Source of the DNA: Afipia felis ATCC 53690
GTDB taxonomy: Bacteria > Pseudomonadota > Alphaproteobacteria > Rhizobiales > Xanthobacteraceae
Reading direction: 5' to 3'
DNA: 64,000 bases
Assembly: GCF_000314735.2 (NCBI RefSeq)
Contig: NZ_KB375270.1
Coordinates: 3,974,001 to 4,038,000 of the forward strand
Part shown: positions 1 through 9,399 of the stretch, piece by piece
Numbering within the stretch: the stretch's first letter is position 1
Layout: each line of letters opens with the position of its first letter
The notes under the pieces: generated by a model
Told to the model about the DNA's origin: nothing
The model's database searches: none
What the model saw: only the letters and a program-made list of their open reading frames with translations
Made by a program: the position numbers and the translations under genes

Positions 1-180
1 TACCCGCTTGCCGGGTCGAACGATTGTAGCGGCACGACTGACGCAGAGACAGCCCAGCCAATCACGAGACATTCTTGTCATCTTGCTGCACTCGGGGGTA
101 CGCTACGTTCGACATTCGAGGAGCTTGCTGATTTTACCACTGTCCGGATGCTGCATTGTCACCGCTTGAGGAGACCTGCC

Positions 181-419
181 ATGGCTGAACTTGTGGTTAT
201 CGGGTTTGAAGATCGAAACGGTGTGAGTCTCGTGCTGCCGGAACTGATCTTCCTCCAAAGAGAGAGTCTCCAGATCTAGAAGGTGCAGTCGTCGCCAGTC
301 GTCATTTCGACGGTGATAATCGAATGCATTTTCTTTCAACTTTTCCGAACCAAATAACGGACGGCGTGTCGGCGATGCGAAGGGATCATATCCATGAACT
401 CGCGGAGTCTTCTCACTGA
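181..419 (+). pseudogene. Frameshifted remnant of a DUF1269-type membrane protein
   Basis: An ATG at 181 follows a good ribosome site (GAGGAG) and opens with MAELVVIGFEDR, then LPELIFLQRESLQ, before a TAG at 277. Moving to the neighbouring frame at 273 continues as DLEGAVVASRHFDGDNR, which is what DUF1269 proteins carry after their LxREyLxDLEDAVVV segment. A single-base change near 271-276 therefore splits the frame. The shifted frame runs to TGA at 417 but stops resembling the family after about 335, and the glycine-rich membrane hairpins of the family are missing. I read it as a decayed, truncated gene. Family assignment is from memory of the N-terminal motif. Confidence 0.55.
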
Positions 420-1635
420 CGCAGGCAGTTCATGCGTCCCGGTCTGGCCCATGTCCGCGGTGCCATCCGCGGCGCGATTCAGAGCAGCGCGACACTGGAT
501 TTTGTTGTGTGGCCTTGCATCGATTCTGATTCTGAATGGCCACGCTGTTCGGGCCCAACAACCGCAATCGCCTGCCGTCGGCGTGACGCCGGTGCAGTTG
601 GAGGATGTATCGCCGGCCTCGGAATTTGTCGGGCGCGTCGAGGCCGTCAACGCGGTGGATATTCGTGCCAGAGTCGAGGGGTTTATCGAGGAGCGGACCT
701 TCACGGAAGGGCAGGCGGTTCAAAGCGGACAATCGCTCTTCATTCTGGAGAAGGTCGCATATGAAGCGGCGGTGACAACCGCCCGCGCCAGCGTCACGAG
801 CGCAGAGGCGGCGCTGAAGGACGCCGAAAGGCGTGTGCAACGTAATCAGGAGCTGCGCAGGACACAGGCGGTGTCGCAAGTCTCTCTCGAGGAGGCTCAA
901 ACCGCCCGCGACACTGCGCAAGCCAATGTTCTGTCCGCTCAGGCCAGCGTGCGCATGGCCGAGCTCAACCTGAGCTACACCGTGATCAAGGCGCCGATTA
1001 CCGGCCGCATTGGTGTCGCCGCCTTTGCAGTCGGAAGTCTTGTGGGACCGTCTTCCGGAAATTTGGCCCGGGTGGTGCAGGTTGATCCGATCAGGGTTGT
1101 TTTCTCGGTCAGCGATCGCATCATCCTGGATATGCGGGAAGAGAACAACAATCGCGGCAAGCAGGAGATTGCCCGCAAGTATGTGCCGATGCTGCGTCTC
1201 TCCAATGGCAGCGATTACCCGATCAAGGGTGAAATCGACTTTGCTGGCAACGAGGTTGACCAGACGACAGGGACGATTTCGATCAGAGCCAGTTTTTCCA
1301 ATCCGGATGGGCTCCTTGTGCCTGGTCAGTTTGTGACTGTGATCATCCGCCGCTCTGAGCCGGTTCGCCGGCCTGTCGTTCCCGTTGGGGCCGTGCAGCT
1401 CGACCGGGCAGGACGCTTTGTTCTCATTCTGGATGAAAACGGAAAAGTCGCGGAACGACGCATAAAGACCGGTGCGCAGCTTGGGCAAAACTGGGTTGTG
1501 ACCGATGGACTGACGGGCGGGGAAAGCCTCATTGTGCAGGGCTTTCAGAATGCCCGGCCCGGTGCTGCTGTGCGGGTTGTTCCAGTATCTCCTGGCGCTA
1601 TTTCTCCCCCAGATGTGGGAGTGAGTGCCCGATGA
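394..1635 (+). CDS. RND efflux periplasmic adaptor (membrane fusion) protein
   Basis: A 413-residue HlyD/AcrA-family adaptor that would bridge an inner-membrane RND pump to an outer-membrane channel. After a hydrophobic signal segment (about residues 34-54, ending HAVRAQ) come a lipoyl-like domain (about 70-120), an alpha-helical hairpin (about 125-190) and the second lipoyl half with [11 protein letters not shown] near 200, then beta-barrel and membrane-proximal regions. The ATG at 394 has AAGGG about 9 bases upstream. A later ATG at 451 would put the signal sequence closer to the N terminus but has no ribosome site. The stop overlaps the pump gene start by ATGA, so the two are coupled. No outer-membrane factor or local regulator is visible. 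Substrate unknown. Confidence 0.9.
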   Translation: MNSRSLLTDAGSSCVPVWPMSAVPSAARFRAARHWILLCGLASILILNGHAVRAQQPQSPAVGVTPVQLEDVSPASEFVGRVEAVNAVDIRARVEGFIEERTFTEGQAVQSGQSLFILEKVAYEAAVTTARASVTSAEAALKDAERRVQRNQELRRTQAVSQVSLEEAQTARDTAQANVLSAQASVRMAELNLSYTVIKAPITGRIGVAAFAVGSLVGPSSGNLARVVQVDPIRVVFSVSDRIILDMREENNNRGKQEIARKYVPMLRLSNGSDYPIKGEIDFAGNEVDQTTGTISIRASFSNPDGLLVPGQFVTVIIRRSEPVRRPVVPVGAVQLDRAGRFVLILDENGKVAERRIKTGAQLGQNWVVTDGLTGGESLIVQGFQNARPGAAVRVVPVSPGAISPPDVGVSAR

Positions 1636-4600
1636 TCTCGTTCCTGTTCATTGACAAGCCGCGTTTTGCGATGGTGATCGCGATTGTAACGCTGCTCGCC
1701 GGCTTGCTCGCTCTCAGTCAGATTCCGGTCGCGCAGTTTCCACCAATCACGCCGCCCGAGGTCCAGGTGACCGCCAGCTATCCGGGCGCCAATGCCGAGG
1801 TTGTCAACGAGAGCATTGGTGCGCCGATTGAGGATCAGGTGAACGGCGTCGAGAACATGCTCTACATGTCCTCGTCGAGCACGAACAATGGCGGTTATTC
1901 ACTGACTGTCACTTTCGCCGTCGGCACCGACCCGGCCATCGCGCAGGTCAACGTACAGAATCGTGTTGCTCTTGCGACGCCACGGCTACCACCTGTCGTC
2001 ACGCAGACGGGTGTTTCGGTCCGCAGTCGCTCCACCAGCATGCTGATGGGCGTGGCGATTTATTCGCCCAAGGGGACGCATGACGAAATCTTCGTCAGCA
2101 ATTATGCGTCCATCAATGTGCGTGATGCACTGGCGCGCGTTGCGGGCGTTGGCGAGGCCGGAATCTTTGGTCCGGTCTACGGCATGCGCATCTGGATGAA
2201 CCCGGATCGCATGCAGGCGCTCGGGATCACCGCATCGGATTTGATGAGTGCCATACGTGCCCAGAACGCCTTGGCATCGGCGGGCTTGATAGGCTCGGCG
2301 CCCGCGCAGCCTGGACAGCAACTGCAGATGACGGTGATGGCGCGAGGCCGTCTGGCGGACCCGAAGGAATTTGGGAATATCGTTGTGCGTACCAATGCCG
2401 ATGGAGCCATCGTTCGCCTCCGGGACGTGGCGCGGGTCGAACTCGGGGCTGAATCGTATGACACCGGTTCGAAATTCAACGGCCAGCCGAGTGCGACCCT
2501 CGTTATCTATCAATCGCCGGACGCCAACGCGCTGGCCGTTTCCCGTGCCGTCAAAGACGAACTCAAGCGCCTTTCGGCGTCGTTTCCTGACGACATGTCC
2601 TACACGGTGGTGTTCGACACCACCTCTTTTGTCAGCGCGACGATCCACGAGATCATGATCACGCTTCTGATCACCTTCATTCTCGTGGTCCTTGTCACCT
2701 ACATATTCCTTCAGGACTGGCGTGCCACGCTGATTCCGACGCTGACGATTCCGGTCTCGTTGATCGGCGGTTTCGCCATTTTGTATGTGCTCGATTACTC
2801 GGCGAACACCATCACGCTGTTCGCGATTGTGCTCGCCATTAGTCTCGTTGTCGACGACGCCATTATCGTGGTTGAGAACGTGCAGCGCGTGATGAAGGAA
2901 GATGGCGTTCCAGTTGCCGAAGCGACCCGCCGCACGATGCAGCAGGTCACGGGCCCGATTGTCGCCACCACGCTCGTGCTGGCTGCTTTGTTCGTACCGG
3001 TGAGCTTTCTCGGAGGGATCGTCGGCCAGCTCTACAGGCAATTCGCCGTCACGATTCTCGTCACGATCACGCTCTCGACGATCAATGCTCTAACGTTGAG
3101 TCCGGCGTTATGCGCCTTGCTGCTGCGTCCGCCCACGGAAAATCGCGGGCGGATTTTTAGCGCATTCAATGGCGCGTTGGATGTCTCGCGGGACTGGTAT
3201 CTCTGGCTATTGGCCTGGTTCAGCCGCAGACTGATATTCGCGACGGTTATACTGGCGGCTATATTCGGCGGCGCCTATGGGCTGATGCGTATTCTGCCGA
3301 CGGGCTTCATTCCATCCGAAGATCTCGGCTACCTCTTTGTCAATGTGCAATTGCCGAACGCCGCTTCGCTCCAGCGAACGGAAGCGGTGATCGACGACGT
3401 GACGAACATCCTGCGGGCGACGCCGGGGGTGGATAATGTCATCGGGATTGCCGGCAACAGTCTGATCGGTGGCAGCGGATCCGACACCGGCATGGCGATC
3501 GCGGCTCTCAAGCCGTGGGACAAGCGAAACAGTTCCAACGAAAGTATCGGCGGCATCCTCACCCATCTGCGCGCTCAGTTCGCAGGATTGCCTGCCGCCA
3601 CCATCGTGCCTTTCAACCCGCCGGCTATTCCGGGTCTCGGAACGACCGGCGGGTTTGACATGCGGCTGCAGGCTCGCGGCGGCCAAAGCCAGGAAGATCT
3701 TGCGGAGGCGGCACGGGCCCTGATTTTCAAGGCCAATCAGACGCCGGGGCTGACTGGCGTCTTCACTACGTTTTCCGCGGACGTCCCACAGATCTATCTC
3801 GATATTGATCGCAAGCGAGCCGATCTTTTCGGTCTTTCTCCGGCGAATATCTTTGCCGCCTTGCAGGCGCATCTGGGCTCCGCGTATGTCGATGACTTCA
3901 ATATCTTCTCGCGAGTCTATCAAGTCCGCATTCAGGACGAACCCGAATTTCGTAATCGTGTGGACGATATTCTGCGTCTGCATGTTCGTAATGCAGCCGG
4001 AGATCTGGTGCCGTTACGGTCGATCGTGACTCCGACGACGTCGTTCGGGCCGAACGCCATCAATCGGTACAATCTCTTCCCGGCGGCCTCGATCAACGGG
4101 CAGCCCTCGCCCGGAACGAGCACGGGGCAGGCGCTCTCCATCATGGCGAATCTGGCGCGCGCGACCCTGCCGAACAATTTCAATTTCGAATGGACCGGGC
4201 TCGCTTTGCAGGAAAGCCAGGCAGGCAATCAGACCATCATTGTCTTTATCATGGGTATTGTTTTCACCTATCTGTTTCTGGTCGCTCAATATGAGAGCTG
4301 GTGCGTTCCGGTTGCTGTCATGCTTGCAGTGTCGGTGGCGGTTCTCGGCGCTCTCGGAAGTCTCGCCATCTCCCGTATCCCGATCGATATTTATGCCCAG
4401 ATCGGATTGATCTTGCTGATTGGTCTCGCGGCCAAGAACGCAATCCTGATTGTGGAGTTCGCCAAGCATAAGCGCGAGGAAGGCAAGAGCATCGATGAAG
4501 CTGCGATGGAAGGTACCGCTCAGCGCTACCGCCCGGTTCTCATGACCGCATTCGCCTCGATCCTCGGCGTGATCCCGCTCGTCGTCGCGAGCGGGGCAGG

Positions 4601-4763
4601 AGCGGGCAGCCGTCAGTCCATCGGTTTGACCTTGTTCGGGGGCCTTCTGATCGGAACGTTGATAGGGCTTGTGCTGATTCCGGTTCTCTATGTCATGGTG
4701 CAAAGCGTTCGTGAGCGCATGAAATCGTGGTTGTTCGGTGTGCGGAGCGATGAGCCTTGTTAA
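1632..4763 (+). CDS. RND multidrug efflux pump, HAE1 (AcrB/MexF-like)
   Basis: A 1043-residue inner-membrane proton-driven exporter, full length for the hydrophobe/amphiphile efflux family. It starts with the typical [18 protein letters not shown] first membrane helix, then a large periplasmic loop, a central set of helices, a second large loop and a C-terminal set. The proton-relay pair lies in [14 protein letters not shown] around residue 407, and the conserved helix-11 region reads [18 protein letters not shown]. It overlaps the adaptor gene by four bases. Function as a drug or solvent exporter is the family role. The exact substrate cannot be read, and no TetR/LysR regulator lies beside it in the window. 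Confidence 0.94.
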   Translation: MISFLFIDKPRFAMVIAIVTLLAGLLALSQIPVAQFPPITPPEVQVTASYPGANAEVVNESIGAPIEDQVNGVENMLYMSSSSTNNGGYSLTVTFAVGTDPAIAQVNVQNRVALATPRLPPVVTQTGVSVRSRSTSMLMGVAIYSPKGTHDEIFVSNYASINVRDALARVAGVGEAGIFGPVYGMRIWMNPDRMQALGITASDLMSAIRAQNALASAGLIGSAPAQPGQQLQMTVMARGRLADPKEFGNIVVRTNADGAIVRLRDVARVELGAESYDTGSKFNGQPSATLVIYQSPDANALAVSRAVKDELKRLSASFPDDMSYTVVFDTTSFVSATIHEIMITLLITFILVVLVTYIFLQDWRATLIPTLTIPVSLIGGFAILYVLDYSANTITLFAIVLAISLVVDDAIIVVENVQRVMKEDGVPVAEATRRTMQQVTGPIVATTLVLAALFVPVSFLGGIVGQLYRQFAVTILVTITLSTINALTLSPALCALLLRPPTENRGRIFSAFNGALDVSRDWYLWLLAWFSRRLIFATVILAAIFGGAYGLMRILPTGFIPSEDLGYLFVNVQLPNAASLQRTEAVIDDVTNILRATPGVDNVIGIAGNSLIGGSGSDTGMAIAALKPWDKRNSSNESIGGILTHLRAQFAGLPAATIVPFNPPAIPGLGTTGGFDMRLQARGGQSQEDLAEAARALIFKANQTPGLTGVFTTFSADVPQIYLDIDRKRADLFGLSPANIFAALQAHLGSAYVDDFNIFSRVYQVRIQDEPEFRNRVDDILRLHVRNAAGDLVPLRSIVTPTTSFGPNAINRYNLFPAASINGQPSPGTSTGQALSIMANLARATLPNNFNFEWTGLALQESQAGNQTIIVFIMGIVFTYLFLVAQYESWCVPVAVMLAVSVAVLGALGSLAISRIPIDIYAQIGLILLIGLAAKNAILIVEFAKHKREEGKSIDEAAMEGTAQRYRPVLMTAFASILGVIPLVVASGAGAGSRQSIGLTLFGGLLIGTLIGLVLIPVLYVMVQSVRERMKSWLFGVRSDEPC

Positions 4764-4834
4764 GCAGAAGTTCGCGATCGCCGCCTTAACAGGATCTGAA
4801 ATCGGCTTCACGCATCCACTGAGATGACGACGAT

Positions 4835-5452
4835 ATGGCAGGATGGATGATGGCTACTGAACAATTTGATCGATCACCGCAGTCTGGAGTCGATGCGAAC
4901 GATATCGATCGCCGGCATCAGGCAGCTACCCTTAAGCTAAAATGGGGAAGATTTTTCGTTCTGGGTATTGTTCTTGTTATTGCTGGGGTGCTCGCAATAG
5001 CCCTACCCGAAATTTCAGCATTTGCGACAGGATCTGTTTTCGGGATTGCTCTCGGATTGGCCGGAGTTGCAAAAATGGCGCTTTCCCTGCAGATCAAGGA
5101 ATGGAGCGGTTTTCTCTGGCAGGAGCTGACCGGTGCGGCTGAGGTGGTCGGGGGCATCTTGATCTATTTCAACCCTTTGAAGGGTGCTTTAGCCATCGCT
5201 CTTTTGATTGCGCTGGTGCTGCTGGTTCAAAGCTTCTTGCAGATCGCGTTGGCCTTCCGAATCCGCAAGCAAAATGGCTGGCAATGGTTTGCTTTGTCGA
5301 GTCTGGTTTCGTTAGCTGCTAGTGCAGCGCTTGTAATCAAACTTCCTTTTACAATCGGATACGAACCGGGGGTGATTGCGGGCATAACCCTTCTCGTCGC
5401 GGGAATCGCTTACATTGCAATTGCGTTCACGATGCGGAGCGGCCAGCGATGA
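4835..5452 (+). CDS. HdeD-like (DUF308) small multi-pass membrane protein
   Basis: 205 residues from ATG 4835. An in-frame ATG at 4850 follows AGGATGG and is an equally good start. A short polar N terminus is followed by about six hydrophobic helices, with the paired glycine-rich pattern FVLGIVLVIAGVLAIALPEIS and GGILIYFNPLKGALAIALLI of DUF308/HdeD proteins. In enterobacteria HdeD is tied to acid resistance, but the biochemical role is unknown, so the name is a family label only. The gene is visibly less GC-rich than the housekeeping genes further right, and it stands alone, converging on nikR. Confidence 0.75.
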   Translation: MAGWMMATEQFDRSPQSGVDANDIDRRHQAATLKLKWGRFFVLGIVLVIAGVLAIALPEISAFATGSVFGIALGLAGVAKMALSLQIKEWSGFLWQELTGAAEVVGGILIYFNPLKGALAIALLIALVLLVQSFLQIALAFRIRKQNGWQWFALSSLVSLAASAALVIKLPFTIGYEPGVIAGITLLVAGIAYIAIAFTMRSGQR

Positions 5453-5515
5453 TGGCCCATCAAGAATGTTCAGCAGTCTCGGAGCTTTGGTGGAACGAAA
5501 AAGAAGGGTTGCCAC

Positions 5516-5914
5516 TTATGTCGGGATCAGGATCAGGCGCCCGTACTTGACGCCGCGTTCGGCAATAATGTGATCGGCAAAATGCTGGATCTCGCTGCCG
5601 GAGCCGCGGAATGCAGTCACCTCCATGCAATTATCATTGTCGAGGTGAACATGGAGCGTCGCCAGCGAGAGATCGTGGTGGCTGTGATAATTTTCCACCA
5701 GCCGCCGTGACAGATTGCGTGCGGCGTGGTCGTAAACATAGACGAGCGCAGCGACGCATTCGCCGGATTTGCCTTTCTCCTGCGCGGCCTGCTGCATACC
5801 GGCACGCGCGAAGTCACGTATCGCCTCGGAGCGGTTCTGGTATCCGTGCTCTGCGATCATTCTGTCGAGTTCATCGATCAGATCGTTATCGAGCGTGATG
5901 GTGATGCGTTGCAT
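5516..5914 (-). CDS. nikR: Nickel-responsive transcriptional regulator NikR
   Basis: 132 residues, the normal NikR length. An N-terminal ribbon-helix-helix (MQRITITLDNDLIDELDRMI, then YQNRSEAIRDFAR) is followed by an ACT-like metal-binding domain. The nickel ligands known from E. coli NikR (H76, H87, H89, C95) align as H77, H88, H90 and C96 in HVHLDNDNC. The start at 5914 is set by AAGGAAGG just upstream and by the family N terminus; an in-frame extension to 5956 would run through the operator. The gene is divergent from a TonB receptor and shares with it an exact GTATGA-N16-TCATAC site, so it probably represses the receptor and itself when nickel is plentiful. Confidence 0.96.
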   Translation of the reverse strand: MQRITITLDNDLIDELDRMIAEHGYQNRSEAIRDFARAGMQQAAQEKGKSGECVAALVYVYDHAARNLSRRLVENYHSHHDLSLATLHVHLDNDNCMEVTAFRGSGSEIQHFADHIIAERGVKYGRLILIPT

Positions 5915-5934
5915 GGTCCTTCCTTTTAAGCTCG

Positions 5935-5970
5935 ACAAGTATGATGATTTATTCATATCATCATACTTGT
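5935..5970. promoter_or_regulatory. NikR operator (14-bp perfect inverted repeat)
   Basis: Two perfect 14-base arms, ACAAGTATGATGAT and its reverse complement, are separated by 8 bases. Within them 5939-5966 reads GTATGA-N16-TCATAC, the consensus described for E. coli-type NikR. It lies 21 bases upstream of the nikR start and about 100 bases upstream of the divergent TonB-receptor start, so one site can control both. Confidence 0.92.
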
Positions 5971-6067
5971 GATGTCAGATTCTTCGCTCTCCGTTAGTTT
6001 GCAGCATAGCCTGCCAGACGTCGCAGTGTGATTCATTCGTTCTGATTGTCGTCGCTGGGAGTGGGCG

Positions 6068-8374
6068 ATGCGTCGATCTCTGGGCGTTTCGGGGCTTGTA
6101 CTGATCGATCTGATAGCCGTGGCATCGTCTGCCTCGGCGCAGAGCGTGGCTTCCACCCGGCTTCCCGAGATCGAAATCGACGCGCCACACCGCCGCCAGG
6201 ATAAAAATGTCAGGCGAAAGCCGGTGGCGGCACAGGAACGGGGACGGCACCGCGAAGTGTCCAGAAACCCAGCGCCGGCCAGCAGCGCTGCGGCGAGGCC
6301 AAATGCTGAACCAAATGCCGAGGGAGCGGTTGCCTCCGCTCCGGCCGCGGCTGCCAGTGAAAAGACCGTGAGCGGCGAAGAGGTCAATGCGCGGCCGTTC
6401 TCGCGTCCAGCCGAAGCGCTGGAAGTTGTGCCCGGTCTCATCGTCACGCAGCATAGCGGTGAGGGGAAAGCCAATCAGTACTTTCTGCGTGGCTATAATC
6501 TCGATCATGGCACGGACCTAGCGATCACCGTGGATGATATGCCGGTCAACATGCGCACGCATGCGCATGGGCAGGGTTATGCCGATCTGAATTTCCTGAT
6601 TCCGGAATTGATAAAATCGGTCAATATCCGCAAGGGACCGTACTTCGCAGATGAGGGAGATTTCTCTTCCGTCGGCGCCGTGCATATAGGTCTGCTCGAC
6701 ACTATCGAGAAATCGATGGCCCTCATGACGGTGGGCAGCTTCGGATACAATCGCGTGCTTGGCATCACCTCGACGAAGGCCGGCGAAGGTCATTTGCTGG
6801 TCGCCGGAGAAGCCAACACCTATAATGGTCCGTGGGATTATCCCGACAAGGTCAGGAAGCTGAACGCTGTCGTTCGATACAGCCAGGGTGTGGCCTCCGA
6901 TGGATTCTCTCTGACGGGAATGGCTTATTCCAACCGCTGGAATTCCACTGATCAGGTCCCGCTGCGCGCGATCACTTCGGGGCAGATCGGGCTTTACGGG
7001 GCACTCGATCCGACCGATGGCGGCAATTCCGATCGGTTTTCGCTTTCAGGACGATGGGCAAAAAGCGACGAGAATGGCGCCTCGAAGGTCAGCTTCTATG
7101 TGATTAAAAGCTCGCTCGATCTGTACAATAATTTCACATTCTTTCTGGATAATCCGAACGAGGGCGATCAATTCCATCAGCACGACAACCGCGTGCTCGG
7201 CGGCATCAGCGCTTCGCACACATTCAACAGCACCTTCGCCGGTTTGCCGATGCAAACCGAGATCGGCCTCCAGAGCCGCTATGACGACATTCGCCTGTCG
7301 CTGTCCAATACGTATCAGCGGCAATTTCTGACGGGGACGCGCGACGATAAAGTGAAGGAAGCGAGTGTTGGAATCTATATCCAGAATACGGTGCAATGGA
7401 CGAACTGGCTCCGCACGACACTGGGCTATCGTGGTGATTTCTACAATGCGAATGTCGATTCGCTTTTGACGCCGGCTAATTCCGGCAATGCCAATGCATC
7501 AATCGGGAGTCCGAAACTCAGTGTCGTGCTGGGGCCGTTTGCGAAGACTGAATTCTTCTTCAACGCGGGAGAGGGATTCCACAGCAATGACGCGCGCGGT
7601 GTGACGATCAAGGAATCGCCGTCAGACGGATCGCCATTGGATGCCTCACCGTTTCTGGTCAAGACGCGCGGGATCGAGTTCGGTGTGCGAACGCGCCTCA
7701 TTCCTGGTCTCGACAGTGCGGTGAGCCTGTTCCTGCTCGATCAGGCTTCGGAGATCCTGTTCGTCGGTGATGCGGGCGACACCGAGCCCAGCCGTCCGAG
7801 CCGCCGCTACGGTATCGAGTGGACCAACCGCTACAAGCCGGTCTCGTGGTTCAGCCTCGATGGCGACATCGCTCTGACCCATGCGAGATTTCGCGGATAC
7901 GATTCAGCACAGGCTGCTGCTCACGCAGAACTGGCCGGCTATCCGGAAGCGCAGATCGGCAATGCGCCCGGCAACCTCATTCCCGGAGCGCCGAATCTCA
8001 TCGCATCCGCGGGATTCAGGATTGGGGAGGCGACCGGTTGGTTCGGAGGGTTGCGTTATCGTTACTTTGGCCCGCGGCCTTTGACGGAAGACGGCGCGTT
8101 TGTCTCGCCTGCGACAGGTATCCTGAACGGGCAACTGGGCTACCGCTTCGAAAATGGCTGGCGTATTCAGCTTGATGCGTTCAATCTCACTGACAGCCGT
8201 TCGGATCAGATCACTTACGCTTATGGCTCGCTACTCAAGACTGATGCTCTGTTCGCGCAATGCAATTCCGGCAGTCCTCCGCCTGCGGCGGTCTGCCAGA
8301 CGGGGGTAATGGATAGGGTGCTGCACCCTGTCGAACCGCTTGCCTTTCGACTTACACTTGCGGGAAAATTCTGA
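6068..8374 (+). CDS. TonB-dependent outer-membrane receptor, probable nickel (chelate) importer
   Basis: 768 residues. A signal peptide ends ASSASAQ near residue 25. A low-complexity Ala/Pro linker follows, then a plug domain (about 100-230: RPAEALEVVPGLIVTQHSG, QYFLRGYNLDHGTDLAITVD) and a beta-barrel closing on a C-terminal phenylalanine (LAFRLTLAGKF), as outer-membrane barrels do. The plug contains a histidine-bearing stretch, MRTHAHGQGYADLN. The TonB-box region near the mature N terminus (LPEIEIDAP) is plausible. The NikR operator upstream and the nickel permease downstream make nickel the likely cargo; this is inference from context, not from barrel sequence. No ExbB/ExbD/TonB genes are in the window. 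Confidence 0.88.
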   Translation: MRRSLGVSGLVLIDLIAVASSASAQSVASTRLPEIEIDAPHRRQDKNVRRKPVAAQERGRHREVSRNPAPASSAAARPNAEPNAEGAVASAPAAAASEKTVSGEEVNARPFSRPAEALEVVPGLIVTQHSGEGKANQYFLRGYNLDHGTDLAITVDDMPVNMRTHAHGQGYADLNFLIPELIKSVNIRKGPYFADEGDFSSVGAVHIGLLDTIEKSMALMTVGSFGYNRVLGITSTKAGEGHLLVAGEANTYNGPWDYPDKVRKLNAVVRYSQGVASDGFSLTGMAYSNRWNSTDQVPLRAITSGQIGLYGALDPTDGGNSDRFSLSGRWAKSDENGASKVSFYVIKSSLDLYNNFTFFLDNPNEGDQFHQHDNRVLGGISASHTFNSTFAGLPMQTEIGLQSRYDDIRLSLSNTYQRQFLTGTRDDKVKEASVGIYIQNTVQWTNWLRTTLGYRGDFYNANVDSLLTPANSGNANASIGSPKLSVVLGPFAKTEFFFNAGEGFHSNDARGVTIKESPSDGSPLDASPFLVKTRGIEFGVRTRLIPGLDSAVSLFLLDQASEILFVGDAGDTEPSRPSRRYGIEWTNRYKPVSWFSLDGDIALTHARFRGYDSAQAAAHAELAGYPEAQIGNAPGNLIPGAPNLIASAGFRIGEATGWFGGLRYRYFGPRPLTEDGAFVSPATGILNGQLGYRFENGWRIQLDAFNLTDSRSDQITYAYGSLLKTDALFAQCNSGSPPPAAVCQTGVMDRVLHPVEPLAFRLTLAGKF

Positions 8375-8433
8375 ACGGCATTTTATAAAATTCCGAATGG
8401 TCCTGATCCAGTCACAACGAGATTGTCGCGCGT

Positions 8434-9129
8434 ATGTTTGGAATTCTGGGATTGGGTTTTCTGCTTGGCATGCAGCACGCGCTTGAAGCCGACCACATTG
8501 CGGCGGTGTCCAGCATTGCAGCTCGGCGCAGTCAGGTCGGCGATATTGTCCGGCATGGGCTGACCTGGGGGCTCGGGCACACGGTCACGCTGTTTGTTTT
8601 CGCGGGCGCGGCGATCCTGCTTGGCCACGCAATTCCTGAACGTATGTCCCAGCCGCTCGAAACCGCTGTGGGCATCATGCTGGTCGGGCTGGGTACGCAT
8701 CTGCTGTGGCGGATTTGGCGCGATCGTGTGCACTTTCACCGCCATCGCCACGGTGATGGCGTCGAGCATTTGCACTTGCACAGTCATGCCACTGACAGCG
8801 TTCCTCATGCGCAGAGTGAACATGGCCATGCGCATGGTTTCCGCTGGCGCTCGCTGCTGGTGGGTTTGATGCATGGCATGGCAGGTTCGGCGGCGCTGAT
8901 AGTGTTGGCGGCAACGCAGGTGGCGAACCCGTTATATGGCATACTCTATGTATTGCTGTTCGGGATTGGCTCGATGCTCGGCATGGGTGCACTATCGGTT
9001 GTGATTGCCGTGCCTCTCGTCATCTCGGAGCGATGGCTGACGGGCGCAAATCGAGTGCTGCAGGTGGCGGTGGGACTTGTCACCATCGCGATTGGTTTTT
9101 CGACGATTTATGCCACCGCACTCGCATGA
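8434..9129 (+). CDS. UreH/NicO-type nickel permease
   Basis: 231 residues with about six hydrophobic helices. Helix 1 carries the HxxxxDH metal motif (H15, D20, H21 in GMQHALEADHIAAVSS) shared with nickel/cobalt transporters. GLGHTVTLF and GLMHGMAGSAAL supply further conserved histidines. A long cytoplasmic or periplasmic loop at about 97-136 is packed with histidine (HFHRHRHGDG, HLHLHSH, HGHAHG), typical of metal delivery proteins. It starts 60 bases after the TonB-receptor stop and is probably co-transcribed under NikR control, moving nickel across the inner membrane for urease or hydrogenase. Cobalt is an alternative substrate. Confidence 0.85.
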   Translation: MFGILGLGFLLGMQHALEADHIAAVSSIAARRSQVGDIVRHGLTWGLGHTVTLFVFAGAAILLGHAIPERMSQPLETAVGIMLVGLGTHLLWRIWRDRVHFHRHRHGDGVEHLHLHSHATDSVPHAQSEHGHAHGFRWRSLLVGLMHGMAGSAALIVLAATQVANPLYGILYVLLFGIGSMLGMGALSVVIAVPLVISERWLTGANRVLQVAVGLVTIAIGFSTIYATALA

Positions 9130-9399
9130 GGATCCAATAGGGGATCATGCTCTTTCCGCCGCTTGCTTAAACAAATGGCAGGGTAGGTGCCTAATTCGTG
9201 ACCAGAAACGGCGCGCATTTTGGCTGGTTGCTTAAGGCGTAATCTCGCCGCAAATCGAAATATCTAAGAGATTGATTTTTGGCCATTATTTGCAGCGGTC
9301 TTTGTTCGTTTCTGTGGCATGGTTCTTGCGATTCTCCTGACGCGGAGGCGGTGAAGCACCGTCTGCAGCGTGAATGCACGCGTCAGGGAGTTATATCGC
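9130..9399 (+). promoter_or_regulatory. urt operon control region
   Basis: 270 bases with no gene. It holds a sigma-54 promoter (9315-9329) close to urtA. I looked for an obvious NtrC dyad (TGCACC-N5-GGTGCA type) upstream of the promoter and saw none, though degenerate sites cannot be excluded by eye. Confidence 0.5.
9315..9330 (+). promoter_or_regulatory. Sigma-54 promoter for urtABCDE
   Basis: TGGCAT-GGTTC-TTGC matches the -24/-12 consensus TGGCAC-N5-TTGC at 9 of 10 fixed positions with exact spacing. The predicted transcription start is near 9341, about 60 bases before the urtA ATG. This fits NtrC-type nitrogen control of urea uptake. Confidence 0.75.

Noticed and set aside
103..339. 78-codon minus-strand ORF opposite the DUF1269 remnant
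   Set aside because: It needs a TTG start with poor ribosome-site spacing and is the antisense of a plus-strand sequence that has recognisable family motifs and a good ribosome site.
430..3041. Long minus-strand ORFs (about 350 codons each) opposite the RND genes
   Set aside because: They are antisense shadows of high-GC genes, rich in Arg/His with no domain, no ribosome site, and fully overlapped by well-conserved plus-strand proteins.
4759..4790. GTTAAG...CTTAAC dyad after the RND pump as a terminator or operator
   Set aside because: Only 6-base arms with a 20-base spacer and no T-run; too weak to call.
9125..9148. Hairpin around the ureH stop (GCATGA...TCATGC)
   Set aside because: Stem is interrupted by a bulge and lacks a T-run; not a convincing terminator.
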